Assembly: GCF_016597815.1 (NCBI RefSeq)
Contig: NZ_VCHA01000008.1
Span: forward strand, 1 to 64,000
Length of the DNA stretch: 64,000 nucleotides
Reading direction: 5' to 3'
Source: Marinobacter sp. DY40_1A1
Lineage (GTDB): Bacteria > Pseudomonadota > Gammaproteobacteria > Pseudomonadales > Oleiphilaceae
How positions within the stretch are numbered: the first letter of the stretch is position 1; each line of letters begins with the position of its first letter. The notes under the pieces are model-generated. The model ran no database searches, was not told the origin of the DNA, and worked only from the letters and a program-made list of their open reading frames with translations. Both the position numbers and the translations under genes were made by a program. This document shows, in pieces, positions 45,136 through 54,324 of the stretch.

Positions 45136-47298
45136 ATGTCTAACTATCTGGCACCGGGTGTTTTTGTTGAGGAAGTCAGTTTTCGTTCCCGCTCCATTGA
45201 GGGAGTCAGCACCAGTGTTGCGGCCATGGTCGGGCCTACACGGTTCGGGCCAGTTCGGGGCCGCCCTGAGGTTGTAACCAGTTTTGCCGACTTCCGCCGG
45301 ATTTATGGTGACATCCAGGATCTGACTCTGGGTGGACAGCACACGCTTAATTACACCGCCATCGCTGCAAAGTCCTTCTTCGATAATGGTGGCAAGCTGC
45401 TTTACGTAGCCCGCACGGGGAATTTTCCGGATCCCGACAACAGCTTCGGTATTGCCAGCGACACCGACAACCACGTCACTTTCAGTAGCCGTTTTCCAGG
45501 TGCTATGGGTAACTTCACTCTGGAGTTTGATTGGCGTGACAGCGAAAACCTGTTGCAAATACAGCCAGTTTCAAGCCCCGCAGTTGACGAAGTCCTCTTT
45601 CTTGAAGCCACCGGAGTTACAAGTTCAGCCCGATCAGGGGCTAGCCCTGCTGATGGCGCCTTCCCTGTAACCATCCGCGCGCTGGTACGGCGAGTATCCG
45701 ATACAGCCTACGCGATACATCAGAACCTCTGCCAGATTACCGATAAAGACGGCGCCCCTGTTGATCCAGCCTCTTTCGAGACGAATGCGGAAGGAGAGGC
45801 CCTTCTGGAATCTGCCGGACTGTCACGCGATAACACCGAATCGTTGCGTTTCTCAAGAGTCAGTATTCGCCAGCCGGCATCAGGCAGTCTTGATGGTGGC
45901 GCTTTCGGCGCGCTTAGCTTCTCAGCACCAACTGACCTAAGTGCCTTTTATGAAGGTGATCACTGGGGTGATCGGAACACGTTGCTAGGTGCCATCAATA
46001 CTGAAGGAACCAGTTTCCAGATTAATAGCGAACTGAATGAGGGGGTCGACAGCAATATTGATTTGCCACTGGCCGCCCTTGCTGCTTCTGCGGACACGGT
46101 GCGAGCAGTAATGGTTCAGCGAACCTTTGACATTGCTGTACACAGCGGCGGGCCAGACGGGCCGATCGTTCACACTTACAGCGGTATTTCTACTGCGCAT
46201 GATGCGGATAACAATCTTCCGCACATCCTTCCCTCAGAACCAGATTCCCGAAATGACCAGCTCACCAGCCCGGTAGCCTGCGAATTTGCAGATGATATTT
46301 CCGCTGGTGAGGTACTGCCAGCTCTGTACAACATGTTCGATGAAGAGGCTATGAACCCCAGCGGCCTCTCGGTTGAAGGCCCTCGCTTTCTGATTACCCT
46401 TGAAGGCGGTTCTGACGGCGACGCGCCTCAGGCACTGCACTACGGTGGTGCAACTGATGAAGTGAACGGCAGCATTGGGTTTGCCGCCCTCGAAGAAGTG
46501 GAAGATATATCCATTGTGATGGCTCCGGCTGCGGCAGCTGATCCGAATCAGCATCAGGCAGTGGTGGCAGAAATGCAAAAGCACTGCCGCCGTATGCGTT
46601 ACCGCATTGGTATTGTAGACAGCAGGGAATCCATGGCGCTTTCTGAAGTGCGGGAGTTTCGCTCCAATTTCAATGACTCGCGACTTGCACTTTACTATCC
46701 ATGGGTAGTGATCTCCGATCCGCGGGGTATCCGCAAGACAATCAATGTGCCACCCGCAGGCTTTATCGCAGGCATTTACGCCTACACCGATGTTCAGCGC
46801 GGAGTGCACAAAACCCCTGCAAACACTCCCGTTATCGGCGCATTGCGCTTTGCGCAGGAGATCAATCAGTTCCAGCAGGAGCTATTGAATCCCACCGGTA
46901 TTAATTGCCTTCGCTCATTCCCAGGCCGGGGCCACCAGGTATGGGGCGGTCGGACCCTTTCTGATGATCCCGAATGGAAGTACCTGAGTGTGCGGCGCTA
47001 CTTCCTGTACCTGGAACGCTCCATTGAAAAATCCACCCAGTGGGCGGTGTTTGAGCCCAACGGTGAACGGCTCTGGGAAAACGTGCGCAACGCGGTGGAC
47101 GCTTTCCTTTTCAATGAGTGGCGTAACGGCCGCCTGCTGGGCTCCGAAAAAACGGCCTGGTTCGTGCGTTGTGACCGCAGCACCATGACTCAGAATGATC
47201 TGGACAATGGCCGATTGGTTTGTGAAGTCGGCGCAGCAGCACTTAAACCAGCAGAGTTTGTTGTCTTCCGGGTTGGCCAGAAAACTGCCGATAGTTGA
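45136..47298 (+). CDS. CIS sheath protein (long form)
   Basis: This contractile sheath subunit, 720 residues, is longer than typical phage sheaths. The N-terminal phage-tail-sheath start (YLAPGVFVEEVSFRSRSIEG) and SFFDNGGKLLYVAR are characteristic. The conserved C-terminal sheath domain (about 480-715) has LALYYPWVVISDP, the IGALRFAQEINQFQQELLN region and VRRYFLYLERSIEKSTQW, which form the contraction mesh in other systems. An insertion of about 200 residues in the middle (roughly 150-420) may be surface exposed. It is the first gene of the operon. Confidence 0.9.
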   Translation: MSNYLAPGVFVEEVSFRSRSIEGVSTSVAAMVGPTRFGPVRGRPEVVTSFADFRRIYGDIQDLTLGGQHTLNYTAIAAKSFFDNGGKLLYVARTGNFPDPDNSFGIASDTDNHVTFSSRFPGAMGNFTLEFDWRDSENLLQIQPVSSPAVDEVLFLEATGVTSSARSGASPADGAFPVTIRALVRRVSDTAYAIHQNLCQITDKDGAPVDPASFETNAEGEALLESAGLSRDNTESLRFSRVSIRQPASGSLDGGAFGALSFSAPTDLSAFYEGDHWGDRNTLLGAINTEGTSFQINSELNEGVDSNIDLPLAALAASADTVRAVMVQRTFDIAVHSGGPDGPIVHTYSGISTAHDADNNLPHILPSEPDSRNDQLTSPVACEFADDISAGEVLPALYNMFDEEAMNPSGLSVEGPRFLITLEGGSDGDAPQALHYGGATDEVNGSIGFAALEEVEDISIVMAPAAAADPNQHQAVVAEMQKHCRRMRYRIGIVDSRESMALSEVREFRSNFNDSRLALYYPWVVISDPRGIRKTINVPPAGFIAGIYAYTDVQRGVHKTPANTPVIGALRFAQEINQFQQELLNPTGINCLRSFPGRGHQVWGGRTLSDDPEWKYLSVRRYFLYLERSIEKSTQWAVFEPNGERLWENVRNAVDAFLFNEWRNGRLLGSEKTAWFVRCDRSTMTQNDLDNGRLVCEVGAAALKPAEFVVFRVGQKTADS

Positions 47299-47362
47299 TA
47301 AACAAGAGCTCAAATGGAATCACTCGAAAATGCTCACCTGAATCTTCAAGAAGGATCGCGAT

Positions 47363-47824
47363 ATGGCACAGTACAGAGAAACCCCATACGGCGTTTTCAA
47401 CTACTTGGTTGATCTGTCGGATTCAGACGCCGGTGAAACTGAGATAGCCGGTGGCTTTTCCGAAGTTTCCGGCCTGAACATGGAAATAACGGTCGCCGAA
47501 TACCGGGCCGGTAATCATAAATCAAATTACGTTACCAAGGTTCCTGCCATCCACAAATCCGGTGATATCACCTTGAAGCGGGGAGTGATTGGCGCTGAAA
47601 ACCTCTATAACTGGCTGGACCAGGTGCGGTCCGGTGACGTGACTGCCAAGCGTAACGTGGTGATCAAATTGATGAGCGAGAACCATGGCGAGTTAGCAGT
47701 TCAATGGAAGCTTATCAACGCAATGCCCATTAAATGGACTGGGCCAACGCTGACTGCAAAAGGTGGTAGCGACGTTGCCATCGAAGAGTTGGTGCTTGCA
47801 GTTGAACACATCACCCAGGATTAG
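47363..47824 (+). CDS. CIS inner tube protein (T4 gp19-like), copy 1
   Basis: This 153-residue tube subunit stacks as hexameric rings inside the sheath. It has the T4 gp19/conserved hypothetical tail-tube fold: GGFSEVSGLNMEITVAEYR and ITLKRGVIGAENLYNWLDQV are the family signatures. It starts 64 bp after the sheath gene. A second tube gene lies at 49304. Confidence 0.9.
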   Translation: MAQYRETPYGVFNYLVDLSDSDAGETEIAGGFSEVSGLNMEITVAEYRAGNHKSNYVTKVPAIHKSGDITLKRGVIGAENLYNWLDQVRSGDVTAKRNVVIKLMSENHGELAVQWKLINAMPIKWTGPTLTAKGGSDVAIEELVLAVEHITQD

Positions 47825-47832
47825 ATCGCCTT

Positions 47833-49311
47833 ATGCAAACCCTGCTGGCATCTCGGATTGAGCTAACCCCTCGCCCCCACCAGAGCAATATTCCGGTTCT
47901 GGCCTGTGGTATGGCGGGCCATTGCCCCGGGAGAGTGCGAAAAGAACGGCTTTTTGCTCTCCCTGAGGCAATCAGTGCAATTCGTTCTGCCGGGTTTGAT
48001 AGCAGGCTCGCTGAATTGGAGAAGGCTGACGAAGCTATTTTTCATTTGCCAATCCCGATAAATTCCAGTGCCGAATTTCATGACATATTCCCGGATGCCG
48101 CAACTGCTACAACCAACTATCAAAGCACACTGGCAGGATCAAACGCCTGGCTACCAGGCTGTGTAGATGACTTTTTTGCTAATGGTGGCACCCGCTTATG
48201 GGTCGTTGCTGTACCGGAAGATGAAGATCACAATGCATTTCTTCCCGACCCCGGAGTAGCACTTCATAACACAGGTTCTTTACGCGGTATTGCATCCCTT
48301 CTGGTGATACCCGAAGTTGGACTGATAGTCCTGCCAGATCTTGAACGCCTGCAAATTCCGGCAAAACTTCCGGGCGTACCTGCACCGGTCCATACCAGCG
48401 AATCAGTACATTTCGTACCCTGCTCCACTTCATTACCGGTTTCTGAAAGCAGTTTTCAACCATCGTCGCCCCAGCTCAGCGAACCACTCGAAACCGAAGT
48501 ATTATTGAAGAGTATTTTGCCCTTGCTGAATCAGCACCGCCCCGACATACAATGGTTGTGGCCGGTCTCACTGTTCTATGATCAGGACCGGCAGATACCC
48601 GCAGTCAGCGACAAGGCTCTGAATAAAATCCGCAATATAGCCAATAGCCCCAGTGGCCACAGGCTGCGGCAGCTGCAATTTGTTTTCCCCTACCTGGCCC
48701 GAGCCAATGGGCAGCTTTCAAGCCCCAGTGGAGTGCTTGCAGGTGCACAATCCAGAGTGGCTCAAACTCAGGGCCCTTGGCGATCCATTGCCGGCCAGGT
48801 TCTGGTCACCAGCGGCGAGCCTTTCCCGCTACAGTCGATCCCCTCACAAACGGCCTTGAGGAATAATCCGGGAATCAGTGTGTTAACCCGCAAACCTCAG
48901 GGCGTGATGTTGGATGATGAGCGTCTCGCTGTTCCCGCGCTGCACCCTGACGACTACAGTTATTTCCAGCAGCAGGACAGGTATGACTCGTTCAGAAGCG
49001 CCGAGATCATGCGGTTTCTGGGCCACCTGCGTCGCCAACTAAAACAACTGGGCGAACGCCTGGTGTTTCGCGCTGACCACCGTGATTCTGCTCCCAGGCT
49101 AGCTTTGGAAAACTTTCTGCGCCAACTGCATCGTCAAGGTGCACTTCGAGGCGGGCTCCCGGAAGAGGCGTTTTACATAGAGCAAACACAGAGCCAGGAG
49201 GGAGTGATCCTCATCGAAGTCATATTGGCCCCCTCGTTGCCCATCGACAGGATTCGCCTTACGTTCACCAACCGATTCGGCGAATGGCAGGGAGAGCTGA
49301 AAAATGACTGA
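47833..49311 (+). CDS. Second, divergent sheath-like protein
   Basis: This 492-residue protein starts 8 bp after the tube gene and resembles a sheath only in part. WVVAV follows FFANGGTRL like the sheath FFDNGGKLL, and the C-terminal part carries sheath-like beta-strand and FRSAEIMRFLGHLRRQLKQL helices. It lacks the long insertion of the first sheath and is likely a baseplate-proximal or capping sheath variant. It overlaps the second tube gene by 8 nt. Confidence 0.72.
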   Translation: MQTLLASRIELTPRPHQSNIPVLACGMAGHCPGRVRKERLFALPEAISAIRSAGFDSRLAELEKADEAIFHLPIPINSSAEFHDIFPDAATATTNYQSTLAGSNAWLPGCVDDFFANGGTRLWVVAVPEDEDHNAFLPDPGVALHNTGSLRGIASLLVIPEVGLIVLPDLERLQIPAKLPGVPAPVHTSESVHFVPCSTSLPVSESSFQPSSPQLSEPLETEVLLKSILPLLNQHRPDIQWLWPVSLFYDQDRQIPAVSDKALNKIRNIANSPSGHRLRQLQFVFPYLARANGQLSSPSGVLAGAQSRVAQTQGPWRSIAGQVLVTSGEPFPLQSIPSQTALRNNPGISVLTRKPQGVMLDDERLAVPALHPDDYSYFQQQDRYDSFRSAEIMRFLGHLRRQLKQLGERLVFRADHRDSAPRLALENFLRQLHRQGALRGGLPEEAFYIEQTQSQEGVILIEVILAPSLPIDRIRLTFTNRFGEWQGELKND

Positions 49312-49813
49312 ATTCGTACCTTTTCGCTTTCTCGTCAACCTGCATGATAGCCGTTCCGGCGATCTGCTGTGCAGTGGGTCCTTCAGCGAAGTTTCCGGGT
49401 TTGAGCTAACCATGGAACCAAGAAGCATTGCTGAAGGCGGCCGCAACTGGGGTGAGCATCAAAGAAGCGGTGTTACCCGATTTGCTCCAATGGTTCTGAA
49501 GCGCGGGGTTACACACGTAAACGACCTCTGGAGCTGGTTCGATATTACCACTAGAGGGGCAAACTACGGCTACCGTATGCACGGAGAAATCATTCTGCTT
49601 GGTAACCCTCTTAAAGAGAGTGGAGGGTACGAATACAACCCGGTAATGACCTGGAAGCTTACTGGCGTATTGGCGACGCGATTCAAAGGACCTGACATGA
49701 ACGCCACGGCAAGCCAGGTAGCTATTGAAGAACTGCATCTGGTACATGAAGGGCTGGAACTGAAAAGAACTCCAAGCCCCGGTTCGGGAACTGCAACGGA
49801 GGGCTCGCAATGA
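49304..49813 (+). CDS. CIS inner tube protein (gp19-like), copy 2
   Basis: This 169-residue tube-fold protein has LLCSGSFSEVSGFELTMEP and VLKRGVTHVNDLWSWFD, parallel to the first copy but clearly divergent. Systems with two tubes usually place the second next to the baseplate as an adaptor ring. It is coupled at both ends (8-nt overlap upstream, 4-nt ATGA overlap downstream). Confidence 0.88.
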   Translation: MTEFVPFRFLVNLHDSRSGDLLCSGSFSEVSGFELTMEPRSIAEGGRNWGEHQRSGVTRFAPMVLKRGVTHVNDLWSWFDITTRGANYGYRMHGEIILLGNPLKESGGYEYNPVMTWKLTGVLATRFKGPDMNATASQVAIEELHLVHEGLELKRTPSPGSGTATEGSQ

Positions 49814-50796
49814 AGCAACCTGAAAGAGGCAGGCTGATACCCGTATCCGGAAAAGAGAATAGCCCCGACCTGGAAAACGCGGTAGACGTGCAATTCAATC
49901 CTACAAGTTTGAAGGTTGGGCTCTCCAATTCATTGAATACCGGTGAGCAGCAAAAATCTGGTAAAGCAGCTCAATATGTTTCATCCAGCTCTTCGTATCT
50001 CAGCATTGAGTTGATTTTTGATACTACCCTTCCCGATGACTATGTTGGAGAGCAGTCCAGCCAGGACGTTCGGCTTTTAACCCGAAAAATTCCCGACCGG
50101 TTCATGAAGCCCGGAGACCTCCTCAACGAAGACACAGAAGACAGGCAGGCACCGAGTCGCTGCCTTTTTCAGTGGGGAGCATTCGAGTTTGTAGGGCTGC
50201 TGGAAAGGTTCGATGAGACGTTGGACTTTTTCTCCCCCGAGGGAACGCCGTTAAGAGCAACTGTATCCCTAGCCCTGAAAGAAGACAGCTATCAATTCCG
50301 CAACCGTGATGCCGCTGCGACTGAACGGGCTATGCCAACGCTTACTTCAACCGGCAACAACAAACTGACTGGTTCACAAGAAAACACGCGTCCTGTTTCT
50401 GGTGCGAGCGACAGCGAAAAAGGAAACTGGCGCGATACCGCTCTTTACAACGGTGTGGAAAACCCCCGACTGCCATCAGGTAGTGAAATTGCCAACCCTC
50501 CCCTTTCCCCTGCCAAAGCGCTGGGGATGGCCAAAAGCCAGACTACCACCGCAGTTAAAAACGCAATGAGCACGGCCTCCCCGGCTTTTCGCTATGGAAA
50601 TTCCTCCAGCCTCGGCAGCGCGATTGAGGGGGCATTCAGCCACAGCCTGAGGGCCGACCTGACAGACGGAGTCAGTGCAGAATCGTTGCGCGCTGCACGG
50701 GATCGAAACATTAAGGATTTACGGGAAAACATGGATCAACCCTGGATGGAAGGGCCGCGACGGGCGGCCAGGGATTCAGGTGTTGGGTTTGACTGA
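49810..50796 (+). CDS. CIS tube-domain protein (Afp7-like), no visible LysM
   Basis: This 328-residue baseplate or tube-associated protein has an N-terminal domain with VQFNPTSLKVGLSN and YLSIELIFDTT, the signature of the CIS_tube family (PF19266 type, related to Afp7). The family usually ends in a LysM domain. Here residues about 175-328 are instead low-complexity, rich in Ser, Asn, Thr and Ala. This C-terminus is likely replaced or lost. Confidence 0.8.
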   Translation: MKQPERGRLIPVSGKENSPDLENAVDVQFNPTSLKVGLSNSLNTGEQQKSGKAAQYVSSSSSYLSIELIFDTTLPDDYVGEQSSQDVRLLTRKIPDRFMKPGDLLNEDTEDRQAPSRCLFQWGAFEFVGLLERFDETLDFFSPEGTPLRATVSLALKEDSYQFRNRDAAATERAMPTLTSTGNNKLTGSQENTRPVSGASDSEKGNWRDTALYNGVENPRLPSGSEIANPPLSPAKALGMAKSQTTTAVKNAMSTASPAFRYGNSSSLGSAIEGAFSHSLRADLTDGVSAESLRAARDRNIKDLRENMDQPWMEGPRRAARDSGVGFD

Positions 50797-50816
50797 ACGA
50801 CACAAGGGCAGCTGAT

Positions 50817-50978
50817 ATGCCATTGCTGATTGACGAAGTTATTGCGGAAGTGGCGAAAACACCCACTCCAGATAACCAGGCACAGGTAGCACCACGGGAT
50901 AGCGGAAGCGATCAGAGCAACATGTTTGCGCAACTTGAAATACTGCGTGAGCGACAGCAGCGGTTGGAGGTGGACTAA
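50817..50978 (+). CDS. Small DUF5908-like CIS protein
   Basis: This is a 53-residue open frame with MPLLIDEVIAEV at the start and a coiled C-terminal region (FAQLEILRERQQRLEV). Size, position between the tube-domain protein and the hub gene, and the ELxxxxER-like end match the DUF5908 proteins of eCIS loci. Spacing is 20 bp from the previous stop and 5 bp to the next start. Confidence 0.7.
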   Translation: MPLLIDEVIAEVAKTPTPDNQAQVAPRDSGSDQSNMFAQLEILRERQQRLEVD

Positions 50979-50983
50979 TCACC

Positions 50984-52033
50984 ATGCAGAGCCAGCCACT
51001 GATTAATATTCGCCCAAGAATATCGGTAAACGGCGAAAACCGTGCCGACCTGGCAGCCCAGCTGAATTCTTTAACCATTCAGCTCCCCTGGCATGGCTGT
51101 GCCAGCGCCGAACTGTCAGTCACCAACTGGGGTCTTGCAGACGGCAGCCCATACCCATCCTGGTTGTTCAATCATATTTCCATGGGAGACCAAGTACATA
51201 TTGCCCATGACACGCCTTCTATTACGCTGTTTGAGGGCGAAGTAACCGGAATTGAAGAGCAATACGGAGCATCCGCTCCTGTGCTGACCCTGCTTTTACA
51301 AGATCGTCTGCATTTGCTTGGCCGGCTTCGCCAGAGCCGTTGCCACGAAGACCAGACTCCTGATCAACTGCTGCAGACACTGGCCAGCGATGCCGGGCTG
51401 GAAGCAGATACCCGCGTGTCTGATGTGGCTGCAGACTGGCATCAGCTGAATGAAAGTGCCCTGGCTTTTGCCCTCAGGATTTGCCGGCGGTTCGATGTGG
51501 GTTTACGGCTGGATCGTGGAGCTTTGCGAGCCATGCCCGAGGACCCTGATCCTGAACCGGTTGTATTAGGACCAGGCAACGGAGCCCTGAACATCCGCAT
51601 TTTGGCAGACCTGAACCACCAGTATCAGCATTCAAAGGTAACCGGATATAACCCCACCACCGGAGAACCTGTCGAGGCTACTGCCGATCAGCCCAGGCAA
51701 TCTGCCCCGGGAAAAACAGCCGGTGACACCCTTGCGGATTTGGGTTGGGAGAGTAGCGACACCCTGCCCCACCCGATGGCACGCAGCCATTCTGAAGCAG
51801 AAGCTTATGCTTCGGCAGGGTTCCACAGACAAGCCCGTAAATTCCTCCACGGCGAACTGATCTGCATGGGTGAGCCCAATCTGAAGCCCGGCAAGGAAAT
51901 CGAGCTTGAAGGTGTCTCACCCAGGCTTGCAGGAATCTGGCAGGTGGGCCTGTGCCGACACACCTTTGATAGCCGCAATGGCTTTCGCAGCCATGCAAAA
52001 ATCCATCGCGCTCAATGGAACCCGGAACCATGA
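50984..52033 (+). CDS. Hub protein, phage late control gene D-like (VgrG/gp27 half)
   Basis: This 349-residue protein has the gpD-type hub fold: HISMGDQVHIAHDTPSITL in the first barrel, WHQLNESALAFALRICRRF in the central region and GELICMGEPNLKPGKEIELE in the end domain, all seen in gpD and gp27-like hubs. It lacks the OB-fold and needle of full VgrG, which are encoded by the next gene. A ggagg site precedes its ATG. It ends in a 4-nt ATGA overlap. Confidence 0.82.
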   Translation: MQSQPLINIRPRISVNGENRADLAAQLNSLTIQLPWHGCASAELSVTNWGLADGSPYPSWLFNHISMGDQVHIAHDTPSITLFEGEVTGIEEQYGASAPVLTLLLQDRLHLLGRLRQSRCHEDQTPDQLLQTLASDAGLEADTRVSDVAADWHQLNESALAFALRICRRFDVGLRLDRGALRAMPEDPDPEPVVLGPGNGALNIRILADLNHQYQHSKVTGYNPTTGEPVEATADQPRQSAPGKTAGDTLADLGWESSDTLPHPMARSHSEAEAYASAGFHRQARKFLHGELICMGEPNLKPGKEIELEGVSPRLAGIWQVGLCRHTFDSRNGFRSHAKIHRAQWNPEP

Positions 52034-52674
52034 ATAGCCACATCCCCGGAAACCTTCAGAGCCTACAACTGGCTGAAGTGATTGATAATGCCGACCCGGA
52101 GAACCGAGGTCGCATACGCGTTCGCTTCCACGCCACGGAGCTGGAGTGCTGGGCGAGCGTTATTGCCCCCTCTGCCGGCCAGGGCTATGGAGCCAGTTTT
52201 ATACCTCGCTTGGGTGAAACCGTGGTAGCCGCCTTTGCAGCTCCGGACATGCCGCTGGTATTAGGCAGCATCTGGACTGGCACCGAGAGCCGCCCGGATG
52301 AAGCCGAGCCACAAGAGGAGCACTACGTGGTGCGAACGCCTTCCGGAACCGTTATGGAGTTTGACGATAGCGCCTCAGGCCCTTCATTCGAGGTTATAAC
52401 CCGCTCGGGATACAGCGTTCGTATCAGCGAAAGTGGCGGAGGCGAAATCAACATAGAGCGAGGAAGCCAGAAAGTCACGCTCACATCTACCTCTATAGAA
52501 GTGAGTAGCTCGGGGCCCGTAGAAATCAGCGCCGCAAATGTCAGCATATCCGCCAGTATGGTTCAGGTGGATGCCAGCATGTCACGGTTCAGCGGTGTAG
52601 TTCAGGCAGACACAGTCATTGCCAACTCGGTAGTGGGAACCAGTTACACCCCAGGCGCCGGGAACATCTGGTAG
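52030..52674 (+). CDS. Spike protein, OB-fold and beta-needle (gp5/gpV-like)
   Basis: This 214-residue protein starts at the ATG in the overlap with the hub. Residues 1-90 form an OB fold (ENRGRIRVRF, FIPRLGETVVAAF, GSIWTG). Residues 100-214 are a repetitive beta-needle (EVSSSGPVEISAANVSISAS region) typical of trimeric spikes. It is therefore the second half of a split VgrG. No PAAR gene is visible in the window. Confidence 0.85.
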   Translation: MNSHIPGNLQSLQLAEVIDNADPENRGRIRVRFHATELECWASVIAPSAGQGYGASFIPRLGETVVAAFAAPDMPLVLGSIWTGTESRPDEAEPQEEHYVVRTPSGTVMEFDDSASGPSFEVITRSGYSVRISESGGGEINIERGSQKVTLTSTSIEVSSSGPVEISAANVSISASMVQVDASMSRFSGVVQADTVIANSVVGTSYTPGAGNIW

Positions 52675-52685
52675 GAGGCATAAGC

Positions 52686-54317
52686 ATGAACATGCAACAA
52701 AAGCTGCACCCAGTCAGGCTTAACGCCCCCTTCTACAAGCCCGAGGGCGGCGCTGGGTTACACCGCTATCTGGATTCGGATTTCATAAATCGATTTCGCC
52801 AGGATGTAATTTCGGGGCACCTGGATGGCGAGCCCTTCAGCCAGTGGCAAAACGAAGAGCGACACAGCCAATGGGATAATCGGCCAGTCCTCCGCCTTCC
52901 CACCCACCGCACCTTCCACCTGGTTAGCTGCGAAGCAGTTTGTGATCAGCTTGGGCAACCTGCTCTGAATCCACGAAGAGTCACTTCTGCAGGTTTTGTT
53001 GTTCGCCGGATAACACCAGAGGGTGAGCAGGCATGGATGCTGGATGGCGGCGATGCCCTTGGCTGGAAGCCAGCCCCCACCCACACTGGGGATCCGGATC
53101 TTGACCGCAGGCTCTGTGCCAGCGGTGTACTCGGGAAGCGTGCAGCGAACCCCTCCTACACGGGCGAGCAAACCCACCCTATGCATATCCTCAGTGCCCG
53201 GGATATGGAGGGAAAAAACCACACTTTACTCTATGGATACGTGCCTCTGGGGGGCTTTCGCTATCATCGGGAAGCCGAATCTCCAGTCAATACAGACGCT
53301 CTGACGGAAGCCGGCAGATTCGATGCACAGCAGTTGCACTGGCCGTTCGGTTTCAAAAATCAGTCTGGTGGCCACTGGCGGGATGAGCATGCCAGTCAGG
53401 TAGCTTCCGGAGAGACTTCGCCGGCATTTCTCGGCCTGCTGAAACTCCTGGTAGAGCGCTATCGAGTTGGTTCTGACATAGCCGGGAATAGTGAGTTGGA
53501 AGAGCTTTGCTCGAGCATTTGGTTTCACGACATCCCTTCTCACGTTTTGTTGTCTATCCCAGCACAGGAATTACAAGAGGGCGACAGGATCCGGAAATAC
53601 CGAACCAAAACGGTATTGGCTTACCTGCAAGATAGTTTCGGGCGTGCCCAAAATCCTCTTATTGCCTGGCTGGATCAGCAGGAGGAGCGCTCTTCCAACG
53701 GCCTGGAAACGCAGCCTTTGCCAAATCCAAACGGGTCAGGATCTATCTCCTGGCACCTGTATGTTTCTGAGGAGCAGGCTCTGGCCTTCCGACAACTACT
53801 CGGCCAGCGTTACCAACAACTTGTACTTGAACAGGCCAGGGAGATCCCGGTGCCCAAGTTCGGTGATGGTAAAAGTGATCTCTACCGGATTATTCCATTC
53901 CTCAGAGCCCGTAACGATCAGGGACGCGAACAAATTTACTGGGCAGACGAAGGCAGCCAAACAGAAACGTTTCGGGTAGCCAGCCCCCTGGATCCGGAAG
54001 CTTGTCGACCGTCACCTATACCGGTTCCAAGCATGCGGGATCTGCGACGAGGTATGGCTAAAGGCGCCAGTCTTCTCACGCCTTCAGACACTTTCGCCAT
54101 GCTTAAGCGACTGCGACCAAAAAAAGGGCTTGGCAAGGAACTCATGGGTGGCGAGGTATCGCAATCCGGCATGCAGTGGATACTGGTCTTCAGTTTGCCC
54201 GTGATCACCTTGGTGGCAATGATTCTGCTCATGGTGATGGTGTCACTTCTGAATATCGTTTTTTTCTGGCTGCCCTGGGTGAAAATCTACTTACCTTTTC
54301 CGAAGATAAACAGGTAA
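52686..54317 (+). CDS. Large protein with C-terminal membrane anchor inside the CIS locus
   Basis: This 543-residue protein belongs to no family I recognise. Residues 1-480 look soluble, with many Trp, His and Arg. The C-terminal 60 residues hold one or two strongly hydrophobic segments (WILVFSLPVITLVAMILLMV then VFFWLPWVKIYLPF) that would anchor it in the inner membrane. No signal peptide is present, so an N-in topology with a cytosolic head is most likely. It lies between spike and baseplate genes and is co-directional. It is a candidate for tethering the system to the membrane (inference). Confidence 0.68.
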   Translation: MNMQQKLHPVRLNAPFYKPEGGAGLHRYLDSDFINRFRQDVISGHLDGEPFSQWQNEERHSQWDNRPVLRLPTHRTFHLVSCEAVCDQLGQPALNPRRVTSAGFVVRRITPEGEQAWMLDGGDALGWKPAPTHTGDPDLDRRLCASGVLGKRAANPSYTGEQTHPMHILSARDMEGKNHTLLYGYVPLGGFRYHREAESPVNTDALTEAGRFDAQQLHWPFGFKNQSGGHWRDEHASQVASGETSPAFLGLLKLLVERYRVGSDIAGNSELEELCSSIWFHDIPSHVLLSIPAQELQEGDRIRKYRTKTVLAYLQDSFGRAQNPLIAWLDQQEERSSNGLETQPLPNPNGSGSISWHLYVSEEQALAFRQLLGQRYQQLVLEQAREIPVPKFGDGKSDLYRIIPFLRARNDQGREQIYWADEGSQTETFRVASPLDPEACRPSPIPVPSMRDLRRGMAKGASLLTPSDTFAMLKRLRPKKGLGKELMGGEVSQSGMQWILVFSLPVITLVAMILLMVMVSLLNIVFFWLPWVKIYLPFPKINR

Positions 54318-54324
54318 CCCGACT

